The notes beneath the pieces are model-generated. The model ran no database searches, had not been told where the DNA came from, and saw only the letters and a list, made by a program, of their open reading frames with translations. The position numbers and the translations under genes are program-made. 64,000 bases of DNA from JANQQN01 sp964519665 (lineage in GTDB: Bacteria > Myxococcota > Kuafuiibacteriia > Kuafuiibacteriales > Kuafuiibacteriaceae): positions 1 through 64,000 of the forward strand of contig CAZFIV010000024.1 of assembly GCA_964519665.1 (NCBI GenBank). Reading direction: 5' to 3'. The stretch's first letter is position 1, and every line of letters starts with the position of its first letter. Shown in pieces: positions 59,283-64,000 of this stretch.

Positions 59283-60667
59283 GGAGATTCTTGGGGTGAC
59301 CAGGCTCGACGGACCGCCTCTGCCACTCGCTCGTGAACGGTCCGGTCGAGCATGTCGGGCAAAAGGTCGTCGCCGGCTGCATCCGCGAGGGCCTGAGCAG
59401 CAGCTTCTTTCATCTTAGGCGTGATGCGGGTCGCCCGCGCATCGAGCGCCCCGCGGAAGATACCGGGGTAGGCGAGGGCGTTGTTCATTCCGCGCCCGTC
59501 GACCGCCACCGCGGCGCCGGCTCCCAGGGCATCCGTGACGCTGATCTCGCTGACGGGGTTGGCGAGGGCGAACACGATCGGGTCTTTGGCCATCTGCCTA
59601 ACCATTTCCGGGCTCACGAGATGGGGACGGCTCACCCCGACGAAGAGGTTCTTACCGACCATCGTCTCGGCGAGAGACCCCTGGACGTTGCGCTTGTTCG
59701 TGATCTCGGCCAGGGCCTGTTTTTCGTCGTTCATCCGGTGAGTGCGCCCTCGGTAGAGCGCGCCCGCCCCGTCGCAGACGACGATGTCTGCGACACCGAG
59801 GTCGACCAGGAATCGACTGATCGCAGACCCGGCGGCGCCGGCGCCGAGCACGATGGCCTCGACCTCCTCCATTTTTCGATGGGTCCGTCGCAGGGCGCTG
59901 AACAGACCCGCGATGCACACGGTCGCCGTTCCGTGCTGGTCGTCATGAAAGACCGGCTTCGCCAGGCGCTCCTGCAAGGTGCGCTCGATGACGAAACAAG
60001 CGGGGGCCGCGATGTCCTCGAGTTGGATCGCCCCGTATCCGTCGGCGATCCGCTCGATGACCCGGATGACTTCGTCGCAGTCGGTCGTGTTGATGAGGAT
60101 CGGTTCGGCCGAGACACCGGCGAATCGGTCGAGAATGGCCGCCTTGCCCTCCATCACCGGGAGTCCGGCCAGCGGTCCGATGTCGCCGAGGCCGAGGACG
60201 GCCGACCCATCGGTCACGATCGCAATCTTGTTGCCCAGCGCGGTGTAGTCCCAAGCTCGCTCCGGTGCCTCGGCGATGGCGTTGCACACGGCGGCGACGC
60301 CTGGCGTGTACACCATGCGGAGGTCCATCAAGGTCTCGAGCGGGACTCGGGCCTTGGTGTGAATCGTTCCCCCTCGATGGATCTCGAGGACCGCGTCGAC
60401 CGACCGCAAGACTTCGATGTCGTCGACGGTTTCGAGGGCCGACATGGCTGCGTTGCGTTGATCTCGGTCGACGAAGAAGACCTGGAGATCCCGGATTTTG
60501 TGGGTGGAGTCGGCGCCGACCAGCTCGATGTCTCCGAGCTGAGCGTCGTGGGATGCGAGCACATTCAATACGGATGCGAGCGCTCCGGGGTTATCCCGGA
60601 CTCGGACCCGGATCGTCTCTATCGCGCCGGCCTTGTATCGTTCGTACCAATTCGTGGGATCTTTCAA
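59279..60667 (-). CDS. NAD(P)-dependent malic enzyme with N-terminal ACT domain
   Basis: The 462-residue protein has an ACT-like regulatory domain (about 15-90) followed by a bacterial malic enzyme with RMVYTPGVAAVC, KPVFHDDQHGTA, VLGAGAAGSAI and ANPVSEIS. It oxidatively decarboxylates malate to pyruvate; the ACT domain suggests amino-acid control. TTG 60667 has GAGG seven bases upstream. It lies 24 bp after the GbsR/MarR-like gene and overlaps rsfS. Confidence 0.92.
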   Translation of the reverse strand: MKDPTNWYERYKAGAIETIRVRVRDNPGALASVLNVLASHDAQLGDIELVGADSTHKIRDLQVFFVDRDQRNAAMSALETVDDIEVLRSVDAVLEIHRGGTIHTKARVPLETLMDLRMVYTPGVAAVCNAIAEAPERAWDYTALGNKIAIVTDGSAVLGLGDIGPLAGLPVMEGKAAILDRFAGVSAEPILINTTDCDEVIRVIERIADGYGAIQLEDIAAPACFVIERTLQERLAKPVFHDDQHGTATVCIAGLFSALRRTHRKMEEVEAIVLGAGAAGSAISRFLVDLGVADIVVCDGAGALYRGRTHRMNDEKQALAEITNKRNVQGSLAETMVGKNLFVGVSRPHLVSPEMVRQMAKDPIVFALANPVSEISVTDALGAGAAVAVDGRGMNNALAYPGIFRGALDARATRITPKMKEAAAQALADAAGDDLLPDMLDRTVHERVAEAVRRAWSPQESP

Positions 60668-60691
60668 TGGGGCCTCGTGGGCTCGTAGCTA

Positions 60692-61309
60692 CTAAAGCTG
60701 TAGCCGATGGTGCAAACGTCCGACGAACGACCCGGCCCGATGCAACCATTTTCCGAACCCGTCGAGCGAGCCCGGCATCCGCACGGACAACACCGCCCGG
60801 AGCGTCGTTTGCGCGAACTCCGACATCCTCAGCAGCAACCGGATTCGCCGGACGTCGTAGGGCGTAGGGTCTCCCTTTGACTGACGGAACTCCACCTCAT
60901 CGACCGCGGCTTCCAGGGCGAGCCGGGCTCGCTCGATGAGCATCCACTCCCGGCTTCGAATCACGTCGGTGATCGTCGGCCATACGTCGAGGCACGCCTC
61001 GATGGGGGCGCTTCGGTGGCTGTCGGTCGCCCGAACGAGGCCGTAGGCGGTGAGCTCGGACACGGCTAGACTCACGAGGGATCGGCTCACCCCCAGCGTT
61101 TCGGCGATTTCGGTCTGGGCGAGAGGCGTCGCCCTCATGGCCAACAGCGCCCAAACGCGGCCGTGGATGGACCGAAAGCCCCAAGCTTCGATGTACGCGC
61201 CGACCGCATCGCAGACGGCGAGAATCCGCTGGGTCAGCCGATCGCTGACGACCGGGCGATGACGTTCGTCGGCGCTGGCGCGCCGCGGTTTTCGCTTCTG
61301 CTCCTCCAT
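60692..61309 (-). CDS. GbsR/MarR-family transcriptional regulator
   Basis: The 205-residue protein has a winged-helix domain typical of GbsR-type regulators: IEAWGFRSIHGRVWALLAM, QTEIAETLGVSRSLVSLAVS and a C-terminal helical region. No cofactor-binding motif stands out. ATG 61309 lies 17 bp from an 18-bp palindrome that I interpret as its operator (61326-61343); a second copy lies before the divergent quinone operon. It probably represses itself with the downstream malic enzyme and rsfS genes, and the quinone operon. Confidence 0.85.
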   Translation of the reverse strand: MEEQKRKPRRASADERHRPVVSDRLTQRILAVCDAVGAYIEAWGFRSIHGRVWALLAMRATPLAQTEIAETLGVSRSLVSLAVSELTAYGLVRATDSHRSAPIEACLDVWPTITDVIRSREWMLIERARLALEAAVDEVEFRQSKGDPTPYDVRRIRLLLRMSEFAQTTLRAVLSVRMPGSLDGFGKWLHRAGSFVGRLHHRLQL

Positions 61310-61325
61310 GGTGCTCCCACCTGTT

Positions 61326-61343
61326 GTTCAATAACACTTGGAC
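61326..61343. promoter_or_regulatory. Putative operator 1 (GTTCAA-N6-TTGGAC)
   Basis: GTTCAA and TTGGAC are separated by TAACAC; the right arm differs at one base from the perfect palindrome. It is 17 bp upstream of the GbsR-like start. Confidence 0.6.
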
Positions 61344-61423
61344 AAAAAAGGATATTGCGGGTACGAGCTCTTATCTCCACTAAGAGCGTACAAAAGAACA
61401 GTCGAAAAGATGGAAGGTCTTCT

Positions 61424-61441
61424 GTTCAATAATCGTTGAAC
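61424..61441. promoter_or_regulatory. Putative operator 2 (GTTCAA-N6-TTGAAC)
   Basis: GTTCAA and TTGAAC form a perfect palindrome around TAATCG. It lies 42 bp upstream of the prenyl synthase start and repeats operator 1 98 bp away. Confidence 0.65.
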
Positions 61442-61483
61442 TTGGAGAAGGGTCGCTCAGCTTGGCGACGAGCGTGACTAACT

Positions 61484-62569
61484 ATGGCTGATAGCGTAAT
61501 GCCGCTCCCTGCAGACAGCACCCCCTCAGACGTCAGTCCCAGCGTCCTGAACCGCTTGCAGGCGGTCTGCGCCGACAACGACGCGCCCGACCTCGGTGAA
61601 GCGCTTCGTGCGCTATCCGCGTTCATGCTCGAAGACTTGATGGGGGTCGAAGCGGATATCGAGCGGATTCCTCGGCGCGACGAAGTCGTGGGGCGAAGCG
61701 CCAGCCATCTGCTGGCCCTGAAAGGAAAGCGCCTGCGGCCGATGTGTGTCGCCCTCGCCGCGAAGATCGGCGACGGTTTCGATGCCTCCGCGAGAGCGCT
61801 GGCGGCGGCGGTGGAGCTGGTGCACAGCGCGACGCTGCTCCACGACGACGTCGTCGACCACGGCGACCTGCGGCGCGGCCAGCCGACCGCTCGCGTCCTG
61901 TATGGCAACGCGGCCAGCGTCTTCGCCGGCGATTGGCTCCTTATCGAGGCGCTGCGGCGGGTTCGGCAGGCCAACGTTCCTCGGGTTCTCGACGACCTGC
62001 TGAACATCATCGACGAAATGATCCAGGCGGAAGCGATCCAACTCGAGAACCGCGGCCGTCTCGTGGTCGACCGAAAAACCTACTTCGCGATCATCGAAGG
62101 CAAGACGGCGTCGCTGTTTCGGTGGGGCCTGCGCTCCGGCGCGCGAGCTGGGCACTTGTCCGACGAGCACGCCGAGGCGCTCGCCGAGTACGGTCAAAAT
62201 CTCGGGATCGCGTTCCAGATCGTCGACGACGCCCTCGACTTGATGGGTGACGCGACGGAGACCGGAAAGAACCTGTTTGCCGACCTGAGGGAAGGCAAGG
62301 TGACTTACCCGTTGATCGTCGGGATGGAACGCTCGCCGGAGCTCGAGGTGATGCTGGCGGAGGCGCTGTCCGCCGAAGGCGGCATGCCGTCGGACGAAGG
62401 CCGGCGGGTCCTCGAGGCCTTGCGCCAAACCGACGCGATCCAAGCGTCCATGTCGCTCGCCCAGGACTACAGCCGAGCGGCGGTCAACGCCATCGTTCAC
62501 CTACCCAGCGGACCAGCGAAGACGGCGCTGACGCTGGTCGCCGAGGCCTCGGCGCGCCGAAGGGCGTAA
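61484..62569 (+). CDS. Polyprenyl diphosphate synthase
   Basis: The 361-residue trans-prenyl synthase has GKRLRP, the first Asp-rich motif HDDVVDHGDLRRG and the second DDALDLMGD. It elongates isoprenoid diphosphates to the long tail of a respiratory quinone; chain length cannot be read reliably. It is the first gene of an operon with DAHP synthase and UbiE/MenG, downstream of operator 2. Confidence 0.93.
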   Translation: MADSVMPLPADSTPSDVSPSVLNRLQAVCADNDAPDLGEALRALSAFMLEDLMGVEADIERIPRRDEVVGRSASHLLALKGKRLRPMCVALAAKIGDGFDASARALAAAVELVHSATLLHDDVVDHGDLRRGQPTARVLYGNAASVFAGDWLLIEALRRVRQANVPRVLDDLLNIIDEMIQAEAIQLENRGRLVVDRKTYFAIIEGKTASLFRWGLRSGARAGHLSDEHAEALAEYGQNLGIAFQIVDDALDLMGDATETGKNLFADLREGKVTYPLIVGMERSPELEVMLAEALSAEGGMPSDEGRRVLEALRQTDAIQASMSLAQDYSRAAVNAIVHLPSGPAKTALTLVAEASARRRA

Positions 62570-62582
62570 AGGAGTCCTGACC

Positions 62583-63581
62583 ATGATTGTCACTGTGGCG
62601 AACAAGGCGGACGCTCGTGCGGTCCGCGACGGGTTGATCGGGCTCGGGCTGTGGGTTCAACGGTACGAGTTTGATCATGGGGTTCAATTCATCGTCGAGC
62701 CGCACTCCGCCGGTGCGACCGCCGAGGAGATTCGAGAGATCGCCGGGGTCACGTCGGTCGCCGAGCAAGAACGAGCGCATCCACGGTTGGACGCCATGCC
62801 CCGGGTCGTACAGGTCGGTCCGCATCGGGTCGGGACTCAAATGCCCCAAGTCGTGATGGCAGGGCCGTGCAGCGTCGAGTCCGAGGACCACGTTCGACGG
62901 ATCGCCAGCGCCCTCGCGGAGCACGGCGTGCAGTTCTTGCGGGGGGGCGCCTTCAAACCACGGACGTCGCCCTACAGTTTTCAGGGTCACGGCGAAGTCG
63001 CCCTCGGATGGCTGAAGAAAGCCGCCGTGGAGCAAGGCATGGCGCTGGTCACCGAGTGTATGGGCGAGGCCGAGTGCGACCTCGTCGCGGAGCACGCCGA
63101 CCTCGTCCAGATCGGCTCCCGCAACATGCACAACTACTCCTTGCTCAAGAGTGTGGCCTCCACCGGCCGACCGATCTTCCTGAAGCGAGGGATGGCGGCG
63201 ACGGTCACCGAATGGATGCTGGCTGCCGAGTATTGTCTCGTGCACGGCGCGCCGGGCGTTGTCTTCTGCGAGCGCGGGGTACGTGGTTTCGACACCTCGA
63301 CCCGCTTCCTGCTCGACCTGGGCGCGGTTGCCCTACTCAGCCACGTTCACCAGCTTCCGGTCGTCGTCGACCCGAGCCACGGTACCGGGCGGCGGGATCT
63401 CGTTCCGCCGCTCGTGAGGGCAGCGCTGGCAACGGGGGCGCACGGCGTGATGGTCGAGACGCACACCGATCCGGGTCGTGCGCTGTCCGACGGTCCGCAA
63501 GCGCTGTTGCCCGAAACGCTCTTCGCCCTGCTCGACGAGCTCGGCCTGTCGCACTCCGCGCGGCGAAGGAACGCATCATGA
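62583..63581 (+). CDS. aroF: 3-deoxy-7-phosphoheptulonate (DAHP) synthase, type I-beta
   Basis: The 332-residue protein has an N-terminal ferredoxin-like (FL) domain (about 1-70) and the catalytic barrel with MAGPCSVES, RGGAFKPRTSPYSFQG, LQIGSRNMHNY, KRGMAATVTEWM and DPSHGTGRRD. It condenses PEP and erythrose-4-phosphate for aromatic synthesis and the quinone ring. The FL domain normally gives feedback control. Its stop overlaps ubiE by four bases (ATGA). Confidence 0.95.
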   Translation: MIVTVANKADARAVRDGLIGLGLWVQRYEFDHGVQFIVEPHSAGATAEEIREIAGVTSVAEQERAHPRLDAMPRVVQVGPHRVGTQMPQVVMAGPCSVESEDHVRRIASALAEHGVQFLRGGAFKPRTSPYSFQGHGEVALGWLKKAAVEQGMALVTECMGEAECDLVAEHADLVQIGSRNMHNYSLLKSVASTGRPIFLKRGMAATVTEWMLAAEYCLVHGAPGVVFCERGVRGFDTSTRFLLDLGAVALLSHVHQLPVVVDPSHGTGRRDLVPPLVRAALATGAHGVMVETHTDPGRALSDGPQALLPETLFALLDELGLSHSARRRNAS

Positions 63582-64000
63582 GTCATGTTTCACTATCCGA
63601 AGGCGTCGACGGTTCCGGCCGGATGTTCGACGGCATTGCCCGTCGATATGACCTGCTGAACCGGGTCAATTCGCTCGGTCTCGACCAGGGCTGGCGCCGT
63701 CGTCTCGTCGATGCGCTGGAGCTTCGGGCGGGGCACGAGGTGCTCGACCTAGCGACAGGCACCGCCGACCTGCCGCTCGCGTTCGTCGAGCGACAGCCGG
63801 ACTTACGGGTCGTCGGTCTGGATCCGTCGGTCGGTATGCTCGAGGTCGGTCGTCAGAAGGTGGGCGCGCGCGAGCTCGACGAGCGAATCGAGTTGGTCGA
63901 AGGCGACGCACAGGCGCTCCCGTTCGACGATGCGAGCTTCGACCGGGTTTCGATGTCGTTCGGGATTCGCAACGTGCCCGACCGCGACCGGGCTCTCCGA
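63578..64000 (+). CDS. ubiE: UbiE/MenG quinone C-methyltransferase (partial at window end)
   Basis: The frame opens MSHVSLSEGVDGSGRMFDGI and continues RYDLLNRVNSLGLDQGWRR, VLDLATGTADLPL, VVGLDPSVGML and SFGIRNVPDRDRAL, all diagnostic of demethylmenaquinone/ubiquinone C-methyltransferase. The gene runs off the window after about 140 codons. With the prenyl synthase and DAHP synthase it supports quinone (likely menaquinone) synthesis. Confidence 0.93.
   Translation, partial: MSHVSLSEGVDGSGRMFDGIARRYDLLNRVNSLGLDQGWRRRLVDALELRAGHEVLDLATGTADLPLAFVERQPDLRVVGLDPSVGMLEVGRQKVGARELDERIELVEGDAQALPFDDASFDRVSMSFGIRNVPDRDRALR

Noticed and set aside
1..64000. tRNA, rRNA, insertion sequence or prophage
   Set aside because: No anticodon-stem pattern, rRNA sequence, transposase motif or terminal inverted repeat was seen; a search with tRNAscan and ISfinder would settle it.

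Overview
This window is a high-GC bacterial chromosome fragment, probably from an uncultured member of the Myxococcota or a related deltaproteobacterial lineage. The inference rests on gene content: Cys-rich lipoproteins with Asp/Gly/Ala linkers, membrane-anchored Ser/Thr kinases, an AgmX/PglI-like lipoprotein, ASH-repeat and vWA lipoproteins, many GTG starts, and an argH-lysA-dapA-dapB operon. A run of exactly 100 N at 13186-13285 shows that this is a draft scaffold. I found no rRNA, tRNA, CRISPR, intact insertion sequence or prophage by eye.

Layout. 55-7392: Cys-rich lipoprotein; moaD-moaE and an overlapping RlmD/TrmA-type rRNA methyltransferase; an exported DUF2237 protein and pirin; a small phosphatase; an OmpA-like and an AgmX-like lipoprotein. 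7438-10145: thiolase and a degenerate aldehyde dehydrogenase. 10284-10830: rpmB-rpsR in apparently zinc-independent forms. 10935-19075: LpoA-like lipoprotein, tandem repeat with the assembly gap, membrane protein, methyltransferase, aminoacyl-tRNA-protein transferase (Bpt type), PDZ protein, and a large membrane pseudokinase. 19141-27920 is the least conventional stretch. It holds a divergent pair of proteins that each begin with a PilZ-like domain (one fused to a Uma2 nuclease fold, the other to Hsp70), a DUF1521 (metal-induced autocleavage) protein, an orphan secretin-type N-domain protein, DUF4342-TPR and PqqD-like proteins, and an intact Ser/Thr kinase. 27963-46301 carries AcuI-type reductase, an HNH remnant, large membrane proteins with a methyltransferase (envelope glycan-like), an NrtR-like Nudix regulator, cupin and SDR, acetyl-CoA synthetase, a SUFU-domain protein, a 1006-residue ASH/vWA lipoprotein, and a GT2-deacetylase pair. 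46382-52759: kinase with a VDPTLT repeat, outer-membrane barrel, and Asp/Gly repeat lipoprotein. 52813-58775: amidohydrolase, argH, lysA, dapA, dapB. 58746-61309: rsfS, ACT-malic enzyme and a GbsR/MarR regulator, divergent from a prenyl synthase-DAHP synthase-ubiE/menG operon (61484 to the window end).

How genes work together. The 3' third is housekeeping: lysine/DAP and arginine synthesis, then supply of the isoprenoid tail, the aromatic precursor and ring methylation for a respiratory quinone. Two matching 18-bp palindromes lie between the GbsR-like gene and this quinone operon and suggest that one regulator controls both directions. The central 16.6-28 kb region looks like a lineage-specific signalling and envelope module. 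Its members have recognisable domains in unusual combinations, and I regard it as the best candidate for undescribed biology. Short tandem repeats repeatedly sit just downstream of stop codons across the window.
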